Shown here: positions 34,116-44,445 of the stretch, one piece after another | Position numbering within the stretch: the stretch's first letter is position 1 | Layout: each line of letters opens with the position of its first letter | Source: Pyrenochaeta sp. MPI-SDFR-AT-0127 | Lineage: Eukaryota; Ascomycota; Dothideomycetes; Pleosporales; Cucurbitariaceae | Assembly (NCBI GenBank): GCA_020747015.1 | Contig: JAGTJM010000002.1 | Coordinates: 1,178,001-1,242,000, forward strand | Direction of reading: 5' to 3' | DNA length: 64,000 bases | Position numbers and translations under genes: made by a program | The notes under the pieces: generated by a model | Database searches by the model: none | What the model was told of the DNA's origin: nothing | What the model saw: the letters and a program-made list of their open reading frames with translations, nothing else

Positions 34116-35342
34116 GACTGACCTGAGTAACGGGTGAGTGTTTGGGTCACTTAGCGTTAAGGGAAAATGAGAAACAGTCTTCTATGTATTGTAGAAAGTA
34201 CACAAAGAAATATCTTGAGTTGTAAACTACCCTGATTAATCTTAGTTGCCGTTTGCGGTAAGTCGAAAAGGCGCGATGGCTATGCAATGTTCTTTGTCAA
34301 TCTAATTAATTTCGCTTCCCGATCAGTTTGTTGGTCGATCTGCAGCATAGGTAATTATCCAGAAAGGACATCGAGTTCTGGTAACTCTACTCATGCTGAC
34401 CTCGAGAAGGGTGGTGGATTCATGTATTGGATGCAGCACCAACATTCGAACCATGGCTGCTATAACGAAAGCTTTGACTCAAGCCAAAAACAGTGTTCTA
34501 TGGACAACAGAAGTGAACATAAGTCAAGAAGCAGATTTGATAATAGAAGGGCATAGCAGCATTAGCGAGAGCCACACCTTCCGTTGACGTCAGAGTAGCG
34601 CCTTCCTCTTTTCGTCTTAGTTACCTGACACAATATTGAGAACCCGGTTAAACCTTCAACCATTCACCTAAGTTCTACGAAGACATTTGAACCTTATTAG
34701 AATGTATATATTACTTTGGGTTCTGTATGTATTGTAAAAACCTGACATATCTGTTCAACATCAGCCTATTGCGATATATAGTGAATCTGCACCGCCTGCT
34801 TGATGCACTAACGAAATATCAAGAGCACCGCACATTAACGATTGCGTCTTTCAATAATTATGAGTATGAAACAATAGCGCGTGCTATCACTTCGCTTGCT
34901 ATAAATGGCCACAGTCATGTGTCTATTTCCAAGGAAACAGGATTCAGCGAAGGGGGCAGTGCAGGCTGACAGGGTGCAGGTTCCTTCATGTTAAACTCAC
35001 TAACTCAACTATACCGGTTTCGCCTACACAGACCAGATCCTACAGATTTGCCAACAAATTTTGACAAAAGACTCCCTAATCATTGTATCAATATCTGCGT
35101 ACCATTTCCGCCTCTCTCGCATTGCCATTTCCTGTCATCCCGGACCACTTCACAGCCCCTCGTTTTGCTAATACAGGCTACAAAATACACAATTCACACC
35201 GTTTCGTCTTCAAGCCTACAAAATAACTTGATACTGCATACACAGAGAGCGTGGTTCCCCTTATCAGAAGTCAAAGTCGAACTTTACTACATCGTTCTAT
35301 CTGTGACGTCAATCATCATTCGTTTGCACCCACAACTCTTCA
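34116..35342. other. AT-rich intergenic region
   Basis: About 1.2 kb upstream of the tandem-barrel gene. An open frame of 182 codons (34988-35536) overlaps the next gene's start in another phase and has a chance-like composition. Nothing else is seen. Confidence 0.55.
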
Positions 35343-36398
35343 ATGGCGTCAAATTGTCATACCTGCAACTACAGAAAAGAGGCAATCTCCGCTTGGCCTT
35401 CAATGGCTTCTCAGCAGGATGTTTGCATAGTTACGCTCACTTTCAAATCTCCTATTACCGGGTCAAGATCGAAATCATATATCGCACTCAATACACTACT
35501 GAACAACATCGTCGACAACGAAGAGTCAATACCTAACCCATCAACTTTTACCTCTTGGTCACCATGTGTGACCGATCCAAGCGCCGCTGTAATTATTACG
35601 ACAGTTCGAGGAGCATGTGATGCTGCCTCATCGCAAATTTTTGACGACATTCGGGAGCATTTGGCTAGCCCACCTAAGATACAGCATATGCATCTGGACT
35701 TGGCTGTCATGTCTCTCGCCACATCATATACCACAGAACGCATAGCTTGCGATATTGTACAGCTGCATGGCTCAAGTACAGATGCTGCTATTGCCGTCGG
35801 TAGACAATTCGGTTGGGATCCCAAACGTTCATCTCTCACATCAAAACTCGAAAGTCACACATCAGCTGCCTTTAGTCGACCTGGAGATCTTGTACAAGAA
35901 TTCCGGGCATGGGCTGAACTTAAGCGCCCCAGGTCAAGATCATCATCTATTTCTACGGGAACAAGGACGCTGAAATCACCATCGTTGGTTAGTTTGGGCC
36001 CTGACGAGGATGAGAGGCGACAGGCGACTCATCCCACTCCTGAGGGGCAAGACCTTGAAGAACAGGATAGAGAAACACTTATCATGGTTTTCCAATGGTC
36101 GAGCCATGTTGATGGTGCCCGCTTCAAAGATCCCATTCAAAAGAGCTACGGTCCGAATGGTGGGGAAGTTAGAAGGGACTTGTGGGATAGGGAAGTCGCT
36201 CATCCGATAGCTCATCTACAGCGCCTTGGGGTACGGATGGACACCTACAAGCTAGAACTGAGGGCTGTGGAGCCAAGACTCGGCTACAACGGCACAGTTC
36301 CTGTCCCAGAGAGGACTGGAAGGCAGAGGAGTCGGAGCAAGCGGCTAAGTATTATTGCGTCTGAGCTAGGCGGAAGGGTTGTCAAATTGTGGAAATGA
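35343..36398 (+). CDS. Hypothetical protein, possible tandem dimeric alpha-beta barrel
   Basis: A single-exon 351-residue protein with no signal peptide or membrane segment. Two segments have the rhythm of dimeric alpha-beta barrel (antibiotic-monooxygenase-like) domains. The first is residues about 25-125: VCIVTLTFKSPI, FTSWSPCVTDPSAAVIITTV, then a helix and HMHLDLAVMSLA. The second is residues about 240-315: LIMVFQWSSHVDGARFKDP, with a helix and MDTYKLELRAVEPRL. They are joined by a Ser/Arg-rich linker (RPRSRSSSISTGTRT). The C-terminus is basic. This fold assignment rests on pattern alone. Such proteins may bind small molecules or be degenerate enzymes. The gene lies in the AT-rich accessory stretch. 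The ATG at 35343 is followed by a second in-frame ATG at about 35403. Confidence 0.6.
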   Translation: MASNCHTCNYRKEAISAWPSMASQQDVCIVTLTFKSPITGSRSKSYIALNTLLNNIVDNEESIPNPSTFTSWSPCVTDPSAAVIITTVRGACDAASSQIFDDIREHLASPPKIQHMHLDLAVMSLATSYTTERIACDIVQLHGSSTDAAIAVGRQFGWDPKRSSLTSKLESHTSAAFSRPGDLVQEFRAWAELKRPRSRSSSISTGTRTLKSPSLVSLGPDEDERRQATHPTPEGQDLEEQDRETLIMVFQWSSHVDGARFKDPIQKSYGPNGGEVRRDLWDREVAHPIAHLQRLGVRMDTYKLELRAVEPRLGYNGTVPVPERTGRQRSRSKRLSIIASELGGRVVKLWK

Positions 36399-37928
36399 TG
36401 CGCTCACCGCTCTGATTACTTGCGGATCTGATCGGGTACAAAGTGGATAAGACTGGCGTACAAGAGTCGTTTAAGGTACCACGGTCATGGACTACGACAG
36501 TTGTACATCAATACATAACGAATACAACGGCCTTTATTCTTTCAAGGATTGTCAAAATTGTATTCGAAGAGACAAATCAATCCTGGTCTACTTTTGGAAT
36601 CTGTGCATGATAGTCAAACACTGCGCCATATTGGTCATCCCAAATAAGAGTCGCAAGCATTAGCAGAAAGGAAAAGCACTAGAACTCAAAGTGCGTCCTT
36701 AAAGTGCACCGTTTGAATTGCACTCAAATAATGCCTAACTGACGCTTAGACAAGGTGCTGTTTAAGGGCCCCACACCCTCTTTCTGCATGGTACCGGTAA
36801 TTATACAGCTGTCGAGGATGACGCACTCTTGGCGCATCCTGCAAATCGTTTTCAACTGGGAAGACGCAGACAAAAGTGTGAAAAAGCACCGCGCCTTTGG
36901 TTGCTCTAGATGACCGTCATTCCTTTCGCCGCATGTGCAACTCCGTGAATCGACCGTTAATCTCCGCACGTGACGATTTTGCCAGAATGACACGTTAATG
37001 AGGCGAAGCCAATGGAATCTGGAACTATATATGATATTGAAGATGGCTTGAGCACTCTCAAGCTACCTTTCAGGGACAGAGAGCAATGATCTATCGGGCC
37101 TTCCAGGTTTTACGCGTCCCATGGGTGCTGTGCACTGAGGTACGTAATGAAGCAATGGTAAAGACAGCTTTGCCTCAAAGACGTGCAGCTTTACTCGGCC
37201 TACACGGCAGACTGACAAGTCACAGTCCTGATTCTGCCTGTACAAGTTTCGAAAAGATGTGCGGACATGATGAAGTCCGTCGGTGCTCCGGCCAACACGA
37301 AACACGGCGGGCCACTTTAGGGCGCCGCATCCTTCATCATGCACGTGCAGCCCAGTGTTGCAATGCATTATGAAGTGGACGACTCGAAGCTGGCCGATAC
37401 CCTATTGTTTCTTTCTCTCGGTCGCTCGCGCGCGCATGAAGCTGGAGATGCAGTCGGGTTGATGTTGACCCATGTTCACAGCCTCTTGGAGTGTCATCTG
37501 GCCAATGACGGCCCGACTGCATGCATCGCCACGATGAGCATCGCCACATCTTGGTCCAACCTTGCTATTAATACATTGCTTGATTGGCTAAGCAGCCACG
37601 GATGGCTGATGTTGTCGGGTACGCCGTAGCTGAGTCAATGAAGTCATATTGCTCATACTCCAAAGTGTCACGTTAGCGAAGGGGATGCGGCGGGTTCAGG
37701 CGATGTGGAGGCTCAAAGACTGCCAAGGTGGCCATTGCGAGCTGGGTTTGAGGCACGGGGTACGCCTAGATGACACTGGGACAATGCTGCTCGAAAATGA
37801 CTGTTCACTTGCGTGGATGTGCATGTTGTACGACTAGACGCGTAGTCCGAGGCGAGGTGGCGAATGTATAAGACATGCCGGCGACCTTGGTGTTGATATC
37901 GTTGCATCAGACTTCATCGTGGGGTGCA
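36399..37928. other. Intergenic, no gene seen
   Basis: About 1.5 kb between two same-strand genes. Short overlapping frames only; no motif, RNA gene or repeat was recognised. Confidence 0.55.
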
Positions 37929-39112
37929 ATGGCCTTCTCCCAAGTATCAAGCGTTCCACATGTGTATTACACACCCCAGGAGTGGATTGCTTCTCCCTCC
38001 ATACATAAAACTTCAACAGAGAGAATTGAAAGTAGGATTGATAGGGGTGATGTCGCCCAAGGCTGCATCTATTGGTTCGTGAAGCCCTCGATCGACTATC
38101 AGGAAGACACCCACTGATTTCCTCCCTCCTCCTTTAGGTTACCGTCGAAGGAAGAACTGCCAGAGCGTGCAGTGAGGAGAGCCCACGGTAAAGGTGCAGT
38201 TGAAGAAGGCATATACAATCATCCTGTAGTGGTGATTTCAAAACCAGTAGAGGAAAGCCACCTAGTCCACTTCCATCTGGTCAGTACACATCTATATCTA
38301 GACTATAGAGCTACTGTTAACAATCTCAGATAACATCTTTACAAGGCAAGAAGCTTGACCAGCTGTACAACAAGTCGAACGAATTCCACGCCAGCCGCCG
38401 CTCATGGTACCTGCCGATATCGCCTACACCAGATCATCCAGATGCTATATCAAAGAAGACCAAGAAAAGATTTCCAACTCTAGATTTGGCGAGCGGGGCA
38501 ACTCTACGCTGGGATTCGTATGTGAATATAAGGCACGTATACAAGATCGATTCGTCGCTCCTGAAGGCATACGCAAACCCAGAGTCTCCATACACCCAAT
38601 TGTACCGATTCGAACGAGAGTCGACGATTAGACTTTTGGCCAAGAGCAAGATTTTGACCATGTATGAGCCTGGATCGCAGCATCAAGCACCGGGGTTGAA
38701 GCGCTCCGCGTCTGAGCCTATACGGGTGTCAACCGCCATTGTCCAGACAGTTGAAGACGGATCGCAACAAACCAGATCGCCTTCGTCGGATAGGGCATCT
38801 GTTGTGTCTATTGTATGCTCTGTGGCTTCAAGTCCTCCCGAGTCGGATTTTTGGGGGCCCAATACTGAAGACTATCGGATAGCGGACCGACCACCTAAAG
38901 TTCCTCCAGATGTGAGGACGCAGTCGAATGTAAATATAAAAGGCCAAGAGACCATGTGGCGACCGATGAATAAGATGTTGAAGCGGGTGGCGGCTGGATT
39001 TGAAGGAAGCCCTCCCGCACGGTCTTTCGACCCTAACACCTTAAGACACCCGATTAATCGGTTGTGGGTAGATGTAAAGGGTGTCATGGCTGTTGCTATA
39101 GCATCACTGTAG
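37929..39112 (+). CDS. Uncharacterised fungal protein, 356 residues
   Basis: Three exons (37929-38074, 38138-38279, 38330-39112) joined by 63 and 50 bp introns give 356 residues. The frame is restored at both joins and reads smoothly across them, so this is a real gene. The N-terminal 200 residues look globular and conserved: GDVAQGCIYWLPSKEELPER, EEGIYNHPVVVISKP, HFHLITSLQGKKLDQLY, NEFHASRRSWYLPISPTPDHP and TLRWDSYVNIRHVYKID. The C-terminal third is Ser/Pro/Gln-rich and likely disordered. I sense a conserved Ascomycete family but cannot name it. No signal peptide or membrane span. Function is unknown. It ends convergently with, and 33 bp from, the PTAR1-like gene. Confidence 0.75.
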
Positions 39113-39145
39113 AAAGTAATGTACAATACTTGCTGATACCTACAA

Positions 39146-40177
39146 TCAACTCCAGCCAGGCGAACAACTCCCAGTAGCAAGCCCTCCGTAAGTTTGGACC
39201 CAGGATAAAGCATTGAAAACTCGTCTTGATACCACAGACGTTTGATCGGAACTCGCAAGGTCCCTGCTATAGATTTGGAGCATCTGGAGAAGTTCCACAC
39301 TTCCTCCATCAAGCAATTCCTGCACTAGGGCCATCTTGATGAACACCCATAAGGACTCTTGCTCCGCCCGCAAGCTGATGGCATAATTCAACACATCTTT
39401 TATGAGGTCCTGCCTCTTCGATACAGGCTGTAACCCAGGGACCAGGAAAAGAAGGAAGGACCAACCAGATATGTCGCTTGGATGTTTGCAGCACCAATCT
39501 TTGACGAAACGAGCAAAGTCGTCATTGATTCCAGGGCTCTTGATGCTGGTCATAAGCTTGCGAGCATACTGCCAGGCATAGTAATTCTTCGGGTGTTGCT
39601 GGCCAGACTTGCACACAGCGGCGAGTTCAGAACGCCAAAAAGCGATTTCTTGGGCCTTGGATGCGTTCTCCAATTCGAGGAGCACCAAAGGGCGCATCAT
39701 GAACAACCGATGATGCCATAGAGTTGGTGACTTGGATTGGCGATGTAGAGGTGAGGTAAGAATGCTATTTACGAAACAAAGTTCTTGCTGCAATGTTTGA
39801 TGATAATTTGCTCGACTTTGAGGTCCATTCATATCCCTTAGAGTGAGTAACCTTCGCTTGCGAAAGTTCGCAGCTGTAAGATGCTCTGGATCGAAGAGCA
39901 GCATCACCTTTGTGGCTTGCAGCGCTACGGAAGCACGATCTGTAGCGGCTTTGTTCTCGAAAAATTGTTGTCGAGCTTCCATGTAAGCCAAAGCGAGTAT
40001 CTTCTTGGGAATACCAAGACTCAAGCCGTCCTGCATCAAGATACCGTTGGGTGGCTGAATAGCAGGCGGGAGTATCTCAATCTCGACAACATCAGCTTCA
40101 TGCGCTTGAAAGTAGTCGCGCAATGCCTCGTAAGCTAGCTTTTGTAATTGAGCAGCCAAGGGGTCTTTGGATGCCAT
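39146..40177 (-). CDS. Protein prenyltransferase alpha-repeat protein (PTAR1-like)
   Basis: A single-exon 343-residue protein built from PPTA helical hairpins of the kind forming the alpha subunits of farnesyl/geranylgeranyl transferases. Recognisable repeats: LFDPEHLTAANFRKRRLL (about residue 96), SPTLWHHRLFMMRP (about 150) and QHPKNYYAWQYARKLM (about 194), then HPSDISGWSFLLFL. The conserved N-x-R or W-x-x-R pattern of the repeat is kept. Length and the spacing of repeats fit PTAR1-type proteins, which in animals pair with the RabGGT beta subunit to modify SNAREs, rather than the catalytic Ram2 or Bet4 subunits. That role in this organism is inference. It diverges from GET1. Confidence 0.75.
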   Translation of the reverse strand: MASKDPLAAQLQKLAYEALRDYFQAHEADVVEIEILPPAIQPPNGILMQDGLSLGIPKKILALAYMEARQQFFENKAATDRASVALQATKVMLLFDPEHLTAANFRKRRLLTLRDMNGPQSRANYHQTLQQELCFVNSILTSPLHRQSKSPTLWHHRLFMMRPLVLLELENASKAQEIAFWRSELAAVCKSGQQHPKNYYAWQYARKLMTSIKSPGINDDFARFVKDWCCKHPSDISGWSFLLFLVPGLQPVSKRQDLIKDVLNYAISLRAEQESLWVFIKMALVQELLDGGSVELLQMLQIYSRDLASSDQTSVVSRRVFNALSWVQTYGGLATGSCSPGWS

Positions 40178-40406
40178 ATTCAGAACCTGGATCTATTAGC
40201 TCAGAGGCAGGAAGTTGCATTTGAAAGTCGAAGTCGTTTGGCATCGTCAGCGTCAAATAAACTGGAAAGGGTACTAAGGCGCTCGGGCCTCCAGACTAGG
40301 TTCGTCGTTGGTGAGGCCAAATTCACCAAATGACATAATTCCACTCTCCACCACATCATGCGATGAAAACCCCCTGTACTCCGATTGCCTTCCACGTCTC
40401 GCAGTC
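40178..40406. promoter_or_regulatory. Short divergent promoter, PTAR1-like and GET1
   Basis: Only 229 bp separate the two divergent ATGs, so the promoters must overlap. No specific site is assigned. Confidence 0.5.
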
Positions 40407-41165
40407 ATGCCTTCCCTCCTTCTCGTAGTCTTCATTCTACAGCTCCTGTTACACATAATCAATACTGTGGGCGCCTCTACGGTGAACGATCTGGTATGCC
40501 CCGCCTCCGCGTTGCTGCCCAGTGTCTGTAGTTCACGTATTGATGAAGTTATAGCTATGGATACTATACAATAAGCTCCCAACACCTACGTCCGGGTCTG
40601 CACGAAAGGTGCAAGCGCTCAAGAAGGAGATCGTTCGCTTGAAGCGTGAACTTGGGAACACGTCGCCGCAAGACAACTTCTCGAAATGGGCGAAGCTGGA
40701 CAGGCAGCACAACAAGGCTATGTCTGAGTATCAGAAACTAGGTAATGTTGCAGTTTTTTAACTTTCCGGAGACAGGCTGACAATGTCACCATAGACGGCT
40801 CCCTCCGCACCCACCAGGCTACGTTCACATCCGCAGCCTCGACGCTCCGCTGGCTCGGTACGCAAGGCCTTCGCTTCGTCCTACAATTCTGGTTTGCCAA
40901 ATCGCCCATGTTCTGGTTGCCAGCAGGTTGGGTGCCATACTACGTTGAGTGGATATTGAGTTTTCCGCGGGCGCCGCTGGGTAGTGTGAGCATCAACGTG
41001 TGGGGGATCGCGTGCGCGAGTATGATCGCACTGGTGGCAGAGGCACTCGCCGCAACGTGGGTACTGGTCATGAAGAAACCTGTCCCTGTGCCGGTGAAGG
41101 AGGAGCCCCTTGCTTTTGGAGCAGACCAGAAACCTGCTCGTGCTGGAGAGAAGAAGGAACTATAA
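40407..41165 (+). CDS. GET1: Get1, receptor subunit for tail-anchored protein insertion
   Basis: This ER membrane protein, with Get2, receives tail-anchored proteins from the Get3 ATPase. Exons 40407-40493, 40555-40741 and 40795-41165 give 214 residues. Membrane segment 1 is at the extreme N-terminus (LLLVVFILQLLLHIINTVG). The cytosolic coiled coil that binds Get3 follows (VQALKKEIVRLKRELGNTS, FSKWAKLDRQHNKAMSEYQKLD). Segments 2 and 3 are in exon 3 (FVLQFWFAKSPMFWLP... and VWGIACASMIALVAEALAATWV). The first intron uses the AG at 40554; this choice restores the conserved NDLLWILYNKLPTPTS, whereas an AG at 40575 would delete it. The C-terminal tail is basic/acidic and variable. Confidence 0.92.
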
Positions 41166-44100
41166 CAGCATGTGCGTGCAGTAATAGCAGCACGGATCTA
41201 CATAACCTCGAGAATCAAATTTACAAGAACAAATGAACATCGTCGGAGGATATTTTGAGTATATGTCTCCCAACAATTAGACGCAAAGTCGTCGTGGCTT
41301 TCGCTCAGACACTGCAACACGAGTGGGATGACCTTGGCAGGTCTTAGGGCTTCTTCTAGGCTACAAATTGAACTCGTGATCGTGGAGGAGTAGCGAATCG
41401 CCGAGTCTTCGAAAGAGCCATTCTATCTAAGAAAAATACACCGAAATGAGGTGAGAAACTCAAGCACGCAACATGCTGAGACAGCTGAAATGGAGCTGCT
41501 CCTCTAGGCTGCGCGTTCTGTCCAAGTCTAGGAAGTTGCTGATGTTGGTTGAGAATGTTAAGAAGGTGGACTCACGAAGGAAGAAAAGTTTGGACTACAG
41601 GCTAACATGTGCGGGCCGATGATGAACCGACAGTCGCGCTTGCTATCTCGAGCCTAGCGCATATCCAGCCTCGTCAATGTCCTGCTTCCAGTTCCCGTCA
41701 CCTTACGCAAGCCATGGACGACAAGCAAACAAGTGAGCTTCTCGCTGGAAGCCAGATTCTGAAAAGACTTCTTCTATTTATGTGGTTGCTTAGCTTCCAA
41801 ATCGATATGCTGTAAGGAAAACGACTTGTCAGCTACAACACTTGCGCCTGTTTCGTCGACCAACCACCCTCCTTACGCTAAAAAAACATACTGTAGCGCA
41901 AAATAGATGGAGCTGAAAGGAATATTACCATGTGCACAATTAAAGCTTACTAAGCTTCCCGAGGCCATATAGGATAGCTACTTTTTCCACACCAAAGCGT
42001 TGCCTTGTGTACTACATCTCTAGGCAGTGGTACTATTATTGGGTCTGCCATCTGACATTTTCTAAATGGACGTTCTTTAGGCCTCTTGTTTCATGCTAAG
42101 ACAAGGCAATACACTTCGACTGGAATTCGCGCATATACGCTCTTATCTTGCTCTTTCTAGTCGATTTCGTGACGCCAATGACATATGTTTCATCCAAAAC
42201 CATGTAGCTGGTTTGTGTCTTTCCTTTGATCGTATCTCTCGCTGACTACCTGGGGTATTGTGAGGTGGACGATTAATGAAAATGCTTTGACTGCACCAGA
42301 GGACTGCGATAGTTTCGTCGACATTGGCGTTGATCTCAAACCTTCTAGCCAATTTCTGTTTCTTCAAAAAACTCTCGAGGAGGTTGAAGATTGTCGCTCA
42401 CTAGCGCTCCTTGTGCGTATAAAAAGGACTCGATCATTCAGGACAGTGTTTTGATTACTTGTAGCCAGCCCAGCCAGCAGATATTGCTATGCACAATATC
42501 CCAGGCCTTCCAGGACTGGAAGCTTGATCTGTTCCTTAATCTTAAGTACATCAGGGGTGTTACTGCAGTGCATGTTCATGAGGAATGGATGTAATTATAG
42601 TTTGTGAAGCCTTTATCGAGTTGATGATTTCGAGCGTACGAATCCAACACAAGAGTGCGTCCTCTGTTGAAGTAAATCTAGTTGTGGTGGCCGACATAAA
42701 TGGTCCTACGCAGGCTGCGAAGACATGAGTTCATGCTTAGGCTGGCTCTGCTCAGTATTGCAAAGTTGTATGTTAACGATGAGCTCGTTCTCGATCACAG
42801 CGAAGTGGAAGGACAAGGTCATGTTCTTCTAAATCGTGGTCGTCGAGCAACTCAATCCAAGAGTACTGTAATTGCACATATATAACAGGCTAATGCCGTC
42901 TCCGCCAGGAGATACCTCATGTGCGATTGTAGATGTAAATATTATGGGGGTGATGTGAGCTTGCTGCGTATTGAATACTTTCTTTAAGGTGCTTTGTCCA
43001 CTTAGGCTAGAAATCTCCTAACAATGGTTGACTACAATTTCTTTGTCCAGTATTAATGATTCGAATGACCACGGCAAGGCTCAGGCCCCGACAATTAGCC
43101 TCTTGCTTCTACCATCAACCGCACTGTTGGTGCTGGTCGACGGGTAACAACCGAGGTTGGCATTGCGCTTTCACATATGTTCATAGCGGAAACCTCGTCT
43201 CGAGAACAGACGGCACGGGAAACGTAGAGAATATCGACAGGACTTGGCTAGCTGATGCAAAAGATTTGCAAGAAAGCAGTAGAAGACAGAATCTTTTTGT
43301 TGCAGGAAGAACGGTTCTCGGTCAAATTCTCACGGCCCGAATAAAGGCCTGTCATCTGCTTGAAGCCAGCCCAACCTTGAGGCTCTATCGCATTCGCACT
43401 CACATGACCACTCAGAAACCGCCTTGACGGCGCCTAAAGCCATTAGCGTTCACCGGCCCCAGACTGGCCCCAGATTGACAGATGTGCTCCCCCGGAGGCT
43501 GGGTCGAGATCGTTGCTTGCGATCAATGCATGCAGGCCTGCTAACCGTGTTGAGGACCTACAAGCGATATCTGGCGACCCAGCAAGCGGTCGATAGGGAG
43601 AGGAGGCGTCTGGGGTTGAACCTGGAGTGCGGCTGTTTGCTCGGGGCTGTGACACTAGCTTGGACGCGAAGGATGCTGAGGATCAAAGCTTGACTTGCAG
43701 GCTCCCATTCAACAAGAACCGTCGTGGTGTGGGCGGCTTCTGGAGTTGAAAACTGTTTGTTGAGCAGGCTGACCCCGCATGCGCCAAAAAGGGCAACGAA
43801 TAATCCATTGCGACAAGCCCTTTAACCCACCCTCGACCGTTGTGGGGGACTCGCAGAGACAGGTGAGGACTCGAGAGGGCCAACCCGCCCGGCCAGGCCG
43901 TGGAGCAGTTGGGCAAATTTGCCTCCGCTGACCGGCCAAGGCCAAGGCGAGGCCAATGCGAGGGCCGGGACCGCGGTGGGATTCAGCCGAGCTTGTTGTG
44001 GTGACGAAATGGCGTTCTCTCCACATGGTTCTTCGCTCCCCTCTCCAATAACGTCACAAGGTTAATGCGCCGGTCCAAGACGGTCCCATACCGTCAACCA

Positions 44101-44445
44101 CCTCGCCTACCTGCAGCGATGCAAACTCCACTTCACTCGCCTGCGCGCGCAGCTGAACAGTGCGGTATTTGTGGGGTTGGACGACCCGTCACCGCATCTG
44201 CCCGCTGTTCATCCCGCCCTGCATTTCTTTGATACTCGCTATTAACTCAGCTGCCGCCTGCAACAGCATCCCAGTCACACATCGCTCATCCGACGCCTCG
44301 GCACTCTTCACCAGGGACGCGTCCAAATTCCCCACTCTCTACAAGACTGGCGCCAGAGAATGCTGTGGCCTGAGCATCAGATCCCGACACGCCCGCGACC
44401 ACGATAGCACTCGTTACCGTTTCCCTGGATCATGGTCATCGGTAC
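41166..44445. other. Long intergenic region upstream of the receptor-transporter fusion
   Basis: About 3.3 kb with no supportable gene. The left two thirds (to about 43000) are AT-rich; the last 1.1 kb is GC-rich and probably the promoter and leader of the fusion gene. Short frames (42143-42367, 43056-43427, 43424-43693, 44160-44804) lack motifs. Confidence 0.5.

Noticed and set aside
34988..35536. 182-codon frame upstream of and overlapping the tandem-barrel gene
   Set aside because: It overlaps the better-supported frame starting at 35343 and looks like translated leader sequence.
40555..40577. Alternative acceptor at 40575 for GET1 intron 1
   Set aside because: It would remove the conserved LWILYNK segment; the AG at 40554 restores it in frame.
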